Positions 11,644 to 22,690 of a DNA stretch of 64,000 bases are shown in pieces; position 1 is the stretch's first letter; the number at the start of each line of letters is the position of its first letter. The DNA comes from Xestospongia bergquistia. Its lineage: Eukaryota; Porifera; Demospongiae; Haplosclerida; Petrosiidae. The stretch lies in NCBI GenBank assembly GCA_963965975.1, contig OZ014411.1, forward strand, positions 10,609,501 to 10,673,500. The letters run 5' to 3'. Below the pieces are notes generated by a model. It made no database searches and was not told where the DNA came from. It saw only the letters and a list, made by a program, of their open reading frames with translations. A program made the position numbers and the translations under genes.

Positions 11644-12887
11644 ACACAATACCAGTGATTACTAATATTAATAAAAGCACTAAAGTGCTGAACTCACAAC
11701 ACTAATAGTTGATTATGAATTATTATGAATGATATCAATTTGTATGTTGCCACTGCATCACAACTTACTAACTGACGGGCTTGCAATCATTGAGCATGAA
11801 AACTCTCCTACTCTCCTAGTTGGAGAGGTTTTCCCCTGTTGATTGTCATTCATTAGCTAACCCATACTTGCAATATTGCTTGGCTGATGCTAGATGTGAT
11901 AGCTCCAAGGTGGCCTTTATGTCTGCTCAGAAGTCAATCTTTTCTGAATTGCTACAGTTATCCTGAGCTATGAGCGAGACCTTACATATGGGACCAACTG
12001 ATGAGTCATCCATAACATTTATGAAACATACCCTTGGAAGAATTCACATCAAAATCTAGAGGCTTTAATTTAGAAGCTCTACAAGTTCATTATTTTAATC
12101 ATAATATTGATATATAGATAGCTATGTTGCTAAATTATAATTCTATGGTGCATTGCCACTTGTCACATCACAGCTTCTTCTCCATTTAGAATTGCTGTCT
12201 TGGAGATAATGCTGTAGACATAATCATTGACAACTTTGATATCACATGTACTATTAATATTTTATACAGTGGTTTAGATTCCTTTGAATGCACATCTTTA
12301 ATGTTTAAACAAATTAACACTAAACAGTACTAGTAATCATCCCACCTTCAATTAACTCTAACTTTTACTTTAACAAGAACAATTAATATTATGTGAATCA
12401 ATGCTTATATATTCCATGGTCTTTTATACACATATGTCCATACACAGGGATAGGTGTGGCTTATAAGTTGTGGAACTTAATGAGCGATATTCTGCATAAC
12501 CTTTTTATAATACTACACTGTATAATGGCTTATATTTTAATTTTTTAATAAATCATAATATAAGGACTGTCTGAAATTGAAAAAATACCACATTTCTTTA
12601 TCAATTGACTAATGGTAACATTAACTTTAAGTAATATAGACATATTATATTGAGTCGTTTGCTTCTGTTGTCATATTATAGTAGAAAGAGATTGTGAGGT
12701 ATCAAAAAATGTACCTATTTATTGTGCATCATCATTTTATAATGCAACCTTACATAATAGATTAGTATAGATGAATTATGTAATTCTTAAATTATTAAAA
12801 TTGTAACATTATAATTGTATATCTATAGTGCTTTCTTGTAACAGTTGTATATATGAAGCAAACAATCCTATAAGAAGTCTAAAGTAA
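11644..12887. other. Intergenic, no gene seen
   Basis: AT-rich sequence with scattered stops in all frames. I see no splice-linked exons and no strong repeat. Confidence 0.5.
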
Positions 12888-13140
12888 ACACGACCTGATT
12901 TGCAATAAGGGACCAATTCTGCTAAAACATTTGTGACATCATTATGAAAGATGACCACTGTTAAAACAACTTAAAAACAGGTTTGTATAAATACATGTAG
13001 TTACCATAAATAGCTGTGGATGTATATCAATTGTATGTATACAAAACTGTTTCTTGAGATGTTTTAACAGTTATCCTTTTTCATAAATCACTTCACAAAT
13101 GTTTCACCAGAAGTGGTCCCTTATTGCAAATCAGGTCACA
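12888..13140. mobile_element. Foldback MITE, copy 1
   Basis: About 253 bp. The left end reads GACCTGATTTGCAATAAGGGACC and the right end is its near-exact inverse (GGTCCCTTATTGCAAATCAGGTC). Pairing extends inward (CACTGTTAAAACA against TGTTTTAACAG), so nearly the whole element folds back. It shares both ends and parts of the interior with 18568-18815. There is no coding capacity, so it would depend on a transposase elsewhere. Confidence 0.85.
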
Positions 13141-14081
13141 AAATTTTAATGATTCAGGATTCATTTAAGGAAAGCACTTACAATAAATTAAAATTGAGCC
13201 TTCAATTAAATATTGAATTATTATTATTGTTCACATTATAATATGTGTACAACCATACTTTACATTGCATATGTGATGAGATTTCACTTTTATCTGCTTC
13301 ATACACCATTATATGTCGTTCATAATATTGAACAAGACTTTTCTATGTATAGGCATAAGAGGTATCTTCTCTAGTACAATATGTATATTTAACTGCTACT
13401 ACAACATAGAATACTAACATTGGTATCATAGCAACTGTACTGCTTTAATACTAAGAATATATCCCCAACAGTTGATTTTTGTGAGTGACTCAATTGCTGA
13501 TATATAAAAAATTGTATGTATACAAAACTTTTTAATTATCTTCGTGACTTATAGTTATTTTTGTACTACTGTGATACATTTTTATTAAATTATTTCAATT
13601 TGAAATAAGTCAATTATTTGTTGAAAGTTAGTTTCTACTTGTTTATCTTCTAATAATGATATCAATTATCAGTGAGCAATTTTGTATTGATGATCTAGGT
13701 CAAAACTCATGAGAGTACACTATTTAGTTAACATTCATTAGTGACTTATTTTGACATACCCTCAATTCAAAATGGGTGTTCATATGTAGCACCATTTGTA
13801 TTTTATTGTTGTTGTTATTGTAAATTCTTATTCAAATGAATGTCACTATTATAAGACTGTAGTATGGAGCTTCTTAAAATAGTTTACACATTCTTGTCTC
13901 CTGTGATGTAAACACGCACAATTCATTATATAACATTATTTTTTCAAATTTAACATAGTTTAAATGCACACACAGTATTTTTAATAAGCAACAATTCCAA
14001 ATCAAAGTGTTATTACTATCAATACTATCACTATCAGTAAACAAACAATGTGAAAGTAAATACAATGAGTTACACATTAAG
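13141..14081. other. Intergenic, includes duplicated 3' flank (13538-13673)
   Basis: No gene is seen. 13538-13673 repeats the end of the Death/LRR gene (CGTGACTTATAG and the following 3' flank). From about 13918 the sequence is the 3' flank of gene A and aligns with the flank of its second copy from 45304. Confidence 0.6.
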
Positions 14082-17000
14082 TTAATCATCTTGTTCCCAT
14101 TCTTGATACATGAAGGAATCATCCTCTCTTAACAAAGGTTCAAATTCAGCATTATGTTGCAATCCAACTCTGCTCTTCCTTACTTGTTTTCTGATCCTCT
14201 TAATGAAATTGAATTTATTCACATATTGTGCACATTTCTTAATACAACGAAAACGACTTGATGAAATACATCCATGATATAACAAGATAATACAATAAGT
14301 AATAAAGCAGAGAATAACTTCAATAAACATTAAGGTATGACTAGCTGTCATGTCCTCTGATGAACTGTCAGAAAGAGATACAATGAAATTGACCAAAAGG
14401 AGTACCATGAACCACAAATCTAACGCATTCAGCATCTTGTTCTTGTATGGAAGAAAAATACCTTGTATGAAAGTAAATGAACCCAATATGAATATCAAAA
14501 GTAACAGTTGTAGAGTCTTATTGCTGCCTTGAAGAATAGCAATAACAATGTAAATAATTGTGAGGACTATTAACCTCAAACCAAACCAGTGCCTTTGGTT
14601 CTCTTTGTAAGGTCCATGAATAGCATCAATAAATGGACGAAAGTATTTGGCAATAATACGACTTCTCAACATTTTAACTCCAAGCAATCCAATCAATATG
14701 AAAGGTACAATGAAAAGACATAGCACTGCAATACTAACACATACTAGAACAATGTGGTAAGGATTTTGACTATACAGGACACTCCCATCTATAAACCAAA
14801 CCAATAACTTACCAGAACTATCAGTGCTATTAAAGTGAATAAGTGCTGGTGTGAGAACACGTAATGATATAGATAACAAATCTGAGTAGGAAATGTACAT
14901 TAGTGTTACAAGTACTTGTATAGAGGATCCAAAAATAAGGTTAGCAATCCTGTTTGACCAGTGACTTGAGAGGACAATGGCAGCAACTATCAGCCAAAAA
15001 TAAAATGGGAAAAAATACAATATACCAATTTTGCCAAGTTCATTAAGATTACTTGTTACACACATTGGTATGTTCCAATGATATTTGATGGAAGAGAGAA
15101 AAAATACCATGTATTGCAAAACTGTGCTTTTAAATGTGACACCAGATGATGGTATAGCATATGGCCAAATAACATCTTGCCAAAAGATAAATCCTCCAAG
15201 TGTACCAAAGTCAATGGTTAGTCTTAAACTAAACAAGATCACTACATACAAAATGCCACCCAAAATGACAAGTGTTAGTTTTAGTGCAGATTGCAGCGAA
15301 TTTGAACATTTATAGCAATCACTGCTACCTAACACAATACTGTAGCCCTCCTTACACTCACCACATAGCCAACCCACACGGTTCCCCCTACATATAATGT
15401 CAGGTTGTGTTATATTAATGGTTGCATTTGGTAGACAGTATTCAGGAGGACAATGTTCAGTGTAACCAATGATGGTTCTACTGTCAGTCACAACTCCTAA
15501 CCATGATTGAGGTGGAATATTAACAGATGTAGTATCAATGTTACATTGTGTAATACCTAGCCCTTTTAGAAATGAGCTGCATCCACATGTTTTGTTCTCA
15601 TTGCTATATATAAACCCTAACGGACATGTACATTGAAGTAACTTGACTGAAGATGTTGGAGGGTATCCTAAAACTTCAAAATGTAGGTTAATATTATGAC
15701 TTGTACTCTTTGGAAATATTGTGAATTTCAATGGAGTGCAACTGTTACTGTAAACTGTTTGAATTTGTTGCTCTTTAGGTAATAAACGTGTGATCAAATC
15801 ATTGTCGTTATGACGAGTGTCCCACTTATTTACGACTTGAGACAGTCTGGAGAAAATCTGAGCATATGTAGGATTATTATTCAAATCATACGCTTGTAAA
15901 CCAACTGTAATTGTTTGACCAGGATAAACTTTGATGTATTCATCATCCCTAGTACTAGCGATGATGAATACATCACTAGTGCCATTGATACTGCAATGTT
16001 GAGTCCTTACTGCTACTGAAGGTATCTCTCCAACTTGTTTGTTTCCATTGAAATGAAATATTTTATTATATAATTGACTCAAATTAACTTCTTTTAAGTG
16101 CAACTGTTTACAATTATAGAGTGGAGAGACATAGATAGAATTACCTGCCAGTTCGGCAGTGTTGTTTACAAAAATCAATACACCATTAAATTGAGAAATA
16201 GTCTGACTCACAACTTGGATAGCACACAATGGGTTTGTGATAGGAAGATTTCTAGCTGTGTATGAGTAAATGGCACCACCATAAAAGGATGCACTGTTGT
16301 TAGTGAAAGTGACATTAGTTGAATTATGAATGAAGAGATGTGATAATGAATCAAGTTGAATAGCAGGTCCATGACTAGCTTTGTTGTTACTGAATACTAT
16401 TATACTATTCAAATGAATGTCACTATTATAAACTTGTATTGCCGAACCTGTCATATTTTGAAAAACATTATTGTCTCCATTGATCCAAACAGATGCTGTG
16501 TTGACAAAAACAAATTTGCCAGCATTCAATGCTTTATTCAATATAATGTCATTAAATGTTGTTATGGATTGCAAAAAGAAATGTAAGTTCTTATGGCCAT
16601 TAGCTGTTTCTAAAAGAATATATGGATTACGCACTCCACCATACATTTGTGAAAAATTGAAATTATTGAAGTGAACTTGTAGTTTGCTCATTACATCAGA
16701 AGATGTAATGACATGAAATACAGAGTGATTGAATACATTTGAAGTAGCAAATGAACTGAAGTCATTATCATGACTTCTTTGAAAATGCCTATCATATACA
16801 ACACTATCTGATACAGTTATTATAGTCCACTCTGTGTCATCATTGATAAATGTTGAAGTATTTGTTGTTGTGACCATACAACCTATTTCAACAGAGCTTT
16901 GTATTAATCCAAGCACATTGTGGTAGAACTTAGAGTTAGAAATTATTATGTCAGCTTTTCCAACTGGTGCATCACTAAAAATAAAAGCCAAACCATTGAA

Positions 17001-17841
17001 TAGACCGCCCACAGCCCATTCCCAATATGTATGGGACAAATGCACACTAGCACTGTAGTCTCCTTGACTAAATATAACTGTCATACCAGCTGCAAATGCA
17101 CTGATTGCCTTTGGCTCTTTAGTATGGATTTTAGCTGCATTTAACACATCACTATATGGCACAAGGTTTATATTCCATTTTACCTTTGCCCTGTTCAGTA
17201 GTACATGTGCTCTTAATACTCCAGTTCTGTTGTGTACATTACTAAAGTATATTATAAGACCAGACCCATCACTTCTATTGTTAGAAGAATAAATTTCAAT
17301 TTCAGTTAGGCCTGCATTGTTTTGGGGATTAATTAAAAGAATTGCAAAACCATAGTAAGTGTTGATATCAACATTTATCAAGTTGATGTGAGATGAGTGA
17401 CTGATAAGCAACGTAACTAATTGACCCTCATTAAAGTAAAAGTTATTATCATTAGGATATAAACACTTAAATTTGTTAGCAGATGGCATAGGCCCTCCAC
17501 AATTTGTGATATATATATATATTTTCAATGATTAACCCGCTAACATTATAGAAACCAAAGCCAACAGCTACATTATTTTGGTGTGTGCAAGTGACAATTG
17601 CAAGAGTTTCTGATGTACTAGTTAAGGTTATATTTGATGTGTTACTAACCAGACAAAAATGACTTGAAGACAGGATGTGTTCTATATCAGAGGAAAGGAG
17701 TAGCTGAGTGTCTTCTGGAAGAGAAGTATTTGGATCACAAAGAAAGTTGTTCAAAGCATCTGAATTGTTCAGCAAATGAGGGTAAGACAGAGTTGATGGT
17801 AGACAGGACATCAATAACAACGACCACAGCACAAGAACCAT
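14082..17841 (-). CDS. Beta-helix multi-pass membrane protein, gene A copy 1 (one frameshift)
   Basis: Single-exon gene of about 1250 residues. A signal peptide (MVLVLWSLLLMSCL) follows the ATG at 17841. An upstream in-frame ATG at 17919 exists, but the 26 residues between differ at four places from copy 2, more than the body does. The Asn-rich ectodomain (to about 15600) has right-handed beta-helix character, including the NNSASFYGGAIYS motif shared with chlamydial Pmp repeats. Then comes a Cys-rich stalk (15300-15460: CPPEYC, GWLCGECKEGY, CYKC) and eight or nine membrane segments (15290-14260) with a conserved FRPFIDAIHGPYKEN loop. The cytoplasmic tail ends QEWEQDD. The frame breaks in a (TA)n tract at 17509-17524, four bases longer than in copy 2. 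Probable cell-surface receptor-like protein; ligand unknown. Confidence 0.75.
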
Positions 17842-17919
17842 AGTCCTTCCTTTAGGGATAATCTTATTTGTAAACGAAAGTTTACTTGAGTGCTGAGTGA
17901 CTGTCACGTCACGTTTCAC

Positions 17920-18066
17920 GGATAAGGCCTATGAAGCGCGTTTGTAATTTTTTTACATAGTTGACAAAATCTATTACGTTACTTACTGCGCATGCGTTAC
18001 AGTACAGATAGCTCTTCTCCTAACTAAAGATATGCGTCGCAATCGCAGAATTTTACAAGCATGCTC
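17920..18066 (-). promoter_or_regulatory. Upstream region of gene A copy 1
   Basis: This block is conserved with 49306-49455 upstream of copy 2 and partly with the third copy (18500-18950). It contains TGCGCATGCG at 17997-18006, close to an NRF1-type palindrome, and CACGTCACGT just inside. Conservation between paralogues and position support a promoter; the factor is inferred only from the motif. Confidence 0.4.
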
Positions 18067-18189
18067 ACCTGGTTTCTCGTGGCTCATGTATCAGCTTTAG
18101 AATGAACTTGAGGAGTAATACAACCCATAAAGCTTAAATGTAATTACATTTGATTATCCAAATTTATTTCAAGGATAGTTGACTGAAAT

Positions 18190-18434
18190 AAAAGTGACAA
18201 TTGCAGGAGTTTCTGATGTACTAGTCAAGGTTATATTTGATGTGTTACTAACCAGACAAAATGACTTGAAGACAGTATGTGTTCTATATCAGAGGAAAGG
18301 AGTAGCTGAGTCTCTTCTGGAAGAGAAGTGCTTGGATTACAAAGAGATTTGTTCAAAGCATCTGATGTGTTCAGCAAATGAGTATAAGACAGAGTTGACA
18401 GTAGATAGGACACCAATAACAAAGATCACAGCAC
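18190..18434 (-). pseudogene. Truncated third copy of the gene A 5' end
   Basis: The minus-strand reading matches the first ~80 residues of gene A (STLSYTHLLNTSDALNKSL, ETQLLLSSDIEHILSSSHF). The codon after MALVL is TGA where the full copies have TGG (Trp), so the signal peptide is interrupted. A frameshift follows SSSHF and homology ends soon after. Its promoter region carries the MITE at 18568-18815. Dead fragment. Confidence 0.85.
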
Positions 18435-18567
18435 AAGAGCCATAGTACTTCTTTTAGCGATAATCGTATTTTGTAAAGGAAAGTTTACTTGAGTACTGAA
18501 TGACTTTCACGACTTGTTTCACGGCTCAGACCTATGAAGCGTATTTGTAAAGTTTTTTTTTTTTATA

Positions 18568-18815
18568 TGTGACCTGATTTGCAAAAAGGGACCACTTCTG
18601 TCACAACATTTGTGACCTGATTTGTGAAAAAAACACTGTTAAAACATAACAATAAACAGTTTTGCATACATGTAGAATAGTTATGCATATGTACCAACTG
18701 TATGTATAAAAAACTGAGATGTTTGAGATTTTTTAACAGTAGTTTGTTCAAAAGTCAGGTCACAAATGTCAAATGTTTTGACAGAAGTGGTCCCTTTTTT
18801 GCAAATCAGGTCACA
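18568..18815. mobile_element. Foldback MITE, copy 2, with paralogous empty site
   Basis: About 248 bp beginning TGTGACCTGATTTGCAA and ending with its inverse TTGCAAATCAGGTCACA. It is flanked on both sides by TATA, a likely target-site duplication. The promoter regions of the two full gene A copies are uninterrupted here (17955-17968 ACATAGTTGACAAA; near 49340 TATAATTGACAAA), which gives an empty site. Same family as 12888-13140. Confidence 0.9.
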
Positions 18816-19699
18816 TATAGTTGACAAAACTCTATTATGTTTTTCACCGCGGATGCGTGATAGCACAAATAGCGCTTTATATTCTACCCCAAGTAAAGAT
18901 AGGTGGTTCATGAGCCGAATTTTATATACATGATTAAGCGGTTCCACGTGGTTCATGCATCAGCTTTAGGATGACTTTTATTAGCGAACTTGAATAATAA
19001 TACGAAGAAGATACCCATAAAGCTTATAGTGATTATTTATTTGATTACCTGAATTAAATTAAAGGATTATTGACTGACAAAAGTTATTGAAGGAGTTAGA
19101 GGTCTTAGAAAAAGAGCTTGGGAAGCTGCTTAATAAAATAGGAAATGTAATGCTCATTTTTATTAGATGATATTACTTCCTTAGGCTATGAGAAAAGAAA
19201 AGTACAGTGAAAAGAGCATTGTGGTAGCAAATTAAAGTAGATGCAAAGTTGGCAATTCCTTAATCTAGTAAAAGTCAGTCCACTCAACTTTGTCAAGGAT
19301 TTTGAAAAGAAATAATCAACTATCTCTGATACTGGTTCAAAACGTTTACACTATGCTTCTCAATATGTATCAACCAACTTCTGTATTTTTCTACTATTAT
19401 CACATAGAAGACAAGACATAATCCATAACAAGGTAATCCCTCATGTCAGGTATATGTGGGTACAATACATAATAACAAAGAAATGGTAAAGTACCCTGAC
19501 ATTTGTTAATTTAAAAAACATTTTGTATGTTTTGAACAAAGTATCACTGGTTCACTACCAAGGCTTTCTCTGAGACTGTTAATGGAAATTAATGAATAGA
19601 CAATACAAGTTTTGTCATAGTGATATTGTTATGCTTAATGATGTTAATTGTTAGATGATTTTTGGTTACCTACTCACTTTATCTATGTAATGTCTGTTC
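18816..19699. other. Remainder of the third gene A promoter copy, then unassigned DNA
   Basis: To about 18950 this continues the homology to the gene A upstream region (TTGACAAAACTCTATTA onward). Beyond that I see only interrupted frames and no recognisable gene. Confidence 0.5.
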
Positions 19700-19815
19700 G
19701 GTTGTACTATTATCTTGTATACTGTATAGGTCATTAAATTCTGTATGTATTAGTAAAATCAAGTATGCTGTCTGGTCATCTGATATAACTCATGTTGCTA
19801 TACTTGAGAAATTAA
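19700..19815 (+). pseudogene. Fragment of a coatomer alpha subunit (COPA)
   Basis: The plus-strand reading VCISKIKYAVWSSDITHVAIL matches the conserved COPA segment just after the WD40 propeller (ISK-KY--WS-D--HVA-L-K pattern), with weaker similarity in the 20 residues before it. COPA is a ~1200-residue vesicle coat protein. Only this ~40-residue piece is visible and the frame stops soon after, so it is a relic or retained exon fragment. Family match is from recall of the conserved motif. Confidence 0.5.
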
Positions 19816-19888
19816 GTAGGGGCTATTTACCACAATTACCAGAGGCATCTCTTAACCTGAATTTGTAATGAAAAGAGAGTCAAATTTT

Positions 19889-20700
19889 TTACCAAGTTTT
19901 AAGGCACATATTCTTTGCTATTAATATTATATACTTCATGTACAAGTTTATGGGTAACAATGTTATTGTTCTGAAAAATTTAATGAGGGCCTGTACTTTA
20001 CATAATGTAGGCCATGAAAATAATGTCAATTATCTTGTTATTGTTGGAGCTATGTTTGCATTCAATGTAGAGCAAGATAAAATGAAATATTTAGTTTGTA
20101 AATACATACAATTAACTATTAGTAACATGATATAACACATTTATAATTATAGTAATGCGTTAGTTATAGAGTTATATATACTCATTACATGTACATACAT
20201 GTTCATTTCATTTCATATTATAGCACTTACCAAAGAAGTCAATTGTGAGAAAAATATCTCTGAAGCTAGAGAAGCTATATATATGTTCTATTGGATTTAG
20301 TAAGTGTAAGAGATTAGTGGATGTTACTATGGTAACAATACTCTTTGATTTAGTTTGTAGCAAAGTCTTATTTTCTGCCACATGATTTATGGGGTCGTGG
20401 TTTTCGTATTTTTTCTTTAAGAGATAGTTAAAACTTAATATATGGGAGATATAAGTATATATATTGTAGACGTAATATAATAATAACTATTTTATCTAAT
20501 TTTGCATATGGTCATTGTATGACTGTTATAGTTAAAACTAAGTTGAAGAGTTACTATCTAACTAGAACATTCCAATTGAACATTTTGTTTTTCAAAGGCA
20601 ATCTTGTAATTAATAATTCCATTGACATTTATGACAGTCATTGAAGAAATGTTGTCATTGACAATTATTTTAATACGAATTTAATGAGTAAAAATATCAT
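19889..20700. repeat. Degenerate gene-remnant block, paralogous to 1-850
   Basis: Aligns with 1-850 throughout. It contains exon-like readings around 19948-20100 (NNVIVLKNLMRACTLHNVGHE...) and 20223-20300 (ALTKEVNCEKNISEAREAIY), with GT-AG-like borders but no intact gene. It follows the COPA-like fragment, so both may belong to one dead locus. Confidence 0.5.
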
Positions 20701-21220
20701 CCAATATCATTCATTATTATAGTATATTATTATATAATTTATAACATATTTAATATGTGTATTGTTTGTATCTTTAATAGATATCTAAGAAAAAGGACAA
20801 AGAAGTTGATACGGAGACATCGTTTTAGTTCATTATATTCTAAAATAAACTTAATATAGTTTTAGTGATAACTTAGTGTGTAGTATTTTAACTAGTTAAT
20901 ATTATAGATTATTATTGTAGAATACTATAATATGAACCATGTAATTAGTTTGTGTGTATTCAGTAATTTTTGAATTCAAAACTTTTTGAAATAATATTTG
21001 GTAAAAAAACACACCCCTATAACATATGGATATTGAGCTGATCTCCAATCAATATATTTAAAGGTAATACTGATAAGTTAACTAATTAAAGTAAATAATA
21101 AGATAAGTAATTCAATTAGATTGCTAACACTAGGTACATTATTAGGTATTACTTTATTGTAAATTAGGTAAGATGGGTAATGTCATTATGATAATTACAT
21201 TTTATACATAGACTATTTAA
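20701..21220. other. Intergenic, no gene seen
   Basis: AT-rich sequence without credible coding frames. The 1.4-kb segmental duplicate begins at its right end. Confidence 0.5.
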
Positions 21221-22677
21221 TGCTGTGCCATTTATGCATGACATTTAAATGCCATTAAAAGTGCTTTGTTATTAGATTGTGTGTTTTTCAAATATACAGA
21301 AAGATAAACATTATAATCCCTTTCTGTAGCATATATGAGCACATCACATATTGAAAGTCATAAACAATTAAATTAAATTATTTAGCAATTCTATATAATT
21401 ATGGTCTTTTACTTGACTATATTTACAATGAATATATTGTGTCGAAATGGCTCAATTTGTGAACTCAGTCAGTAATGCTCATTATTTCTTGGATGCTTTG
21501 TATTGTGTCTTCATATAAATTAAATAAGATTTTTTCTTGTTGCAAGCTACTATCACTAGTAATCATAATATTGAAAGTAATATTACTTATTGTCTGACTG
21601 TTCTCTCTTTTGCCTACATTCTGATGTAATGACAGGTAGATATAACACTATCTTTACTAGTAAATACCTGTCATTTCTATCTTGGATGATTTTTAGCTTG
21701 GCATTATTGTCAAGACATTTATGAACATTGACATTTTTACCTGGTAATGTTGTGTGCTATTTATACTATATTTGCAATTGATCCTCTACAATCTTTGGTA
21801 GAGGAAGCCAAATTATTTATCTTTACTTGTCTTTAATTTGGATAGTAAACTCTCCAGAATAGTTATAAGCTAATTATCACTCCATAGATATATTAATTAT
21901 TAGAGGTTGATTTCCGCATTTGAAGTAAATATTTTATACAGTGTATTGCTTCATGTAAATAGAGATATCCTGTTTCATATAAACAATTATAGATTAAAGA
22001 GAATATACCTGCTAAGAACAAAGATTATATGTATTTGAAGAATAAATCCTTCATAAATGAATGAATTAGAACTTCTTCATATTAATTGTATGTTGTGTAG
22101 ATATTCACCAGAATGACAAAACCAACTGCTCTGTATTAACTGGTAAAGTTAAATTTCTCAAGACAGTGTTGATGTATCTGATTTTTTACTAAGATTATTA
22201 ATTTTATACCAATTTCCTGATGCTTTTTAATTTTTTCTTAATAATATAATAAAATAAATATCTTTATACGTTTCTATGGAGTTGAATAAACTTGCTAAAA
22301 TACTTTAAGCAGTTTTAACAATGTCTTGTTTTGTTTTTTTTGTTTGTTTGTTTGTTCTATAAATTGATAATAGGGTGGGTCATTTTAAGTTGAAGAAGCT
22401 CCACCTTTCTTTTGACCACAATGGATGACTTGCTCGAAAGCTATAGGAAGGCTGTTATCAATGCCTTTAATTTTCAATATGCCAACCTCAGTTCAGCTCT
22501 ACAAGGATGTATGACTAAATTTACTGAGGAAGCATTTGCCGCCTCTATGATATCAGAATCTGTTATGAGAAGTGAGAACTTTGCTGACATAGCTAACGAA
22601 TTTAAAACTGGATTGAAATTGAGGAAGACTGTGGAGGAAATTCAGACACACTGTCATCGTCTTATTGGAATTCTTGA
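21221..22677. repeat. 1.4-kb segmental duplicate, copy 2
   Basis: Matches 5739-7170: the upstream region and most of the first exon of the Death/LRR gene. Several small indels are present in the non-coding part, while the coding part has only a few substitutions. Confidence 0.85.
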
Positions 22678-22690
22678 ATTCAGTAAATAA
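22421..22690 (+). pseudogene. Truncated paralogue of the Death/LRR gene first exon
   Basis: Encodes 89 residues. The first ~86 match the N-terminal helical domain of the protein starting at 6914 (SYRKAVINAFNFQYANLSSAL, FKTGLKLRKTV). The match ends at IGILE and a stop follows (FSK, stop), so the last helix, the splice donor and all downstream domains are missing. The frame up to the break is intact and upstream DNA is duplicated too, so it could still be transcribed as a small single-domain protein. I treat it as a truncated copy. Confidence 0.65.

Noticed and set aside
14082-17919. Bacterial origin suggested by Pmp-like repeats
   Set aside because: Introns, poly(A) signals and the multi-pass domain elsewhere in the window show a eukaryotic animal genome. 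The resemblance to chlamydial Pmp is a shared beta-helix repeat style.
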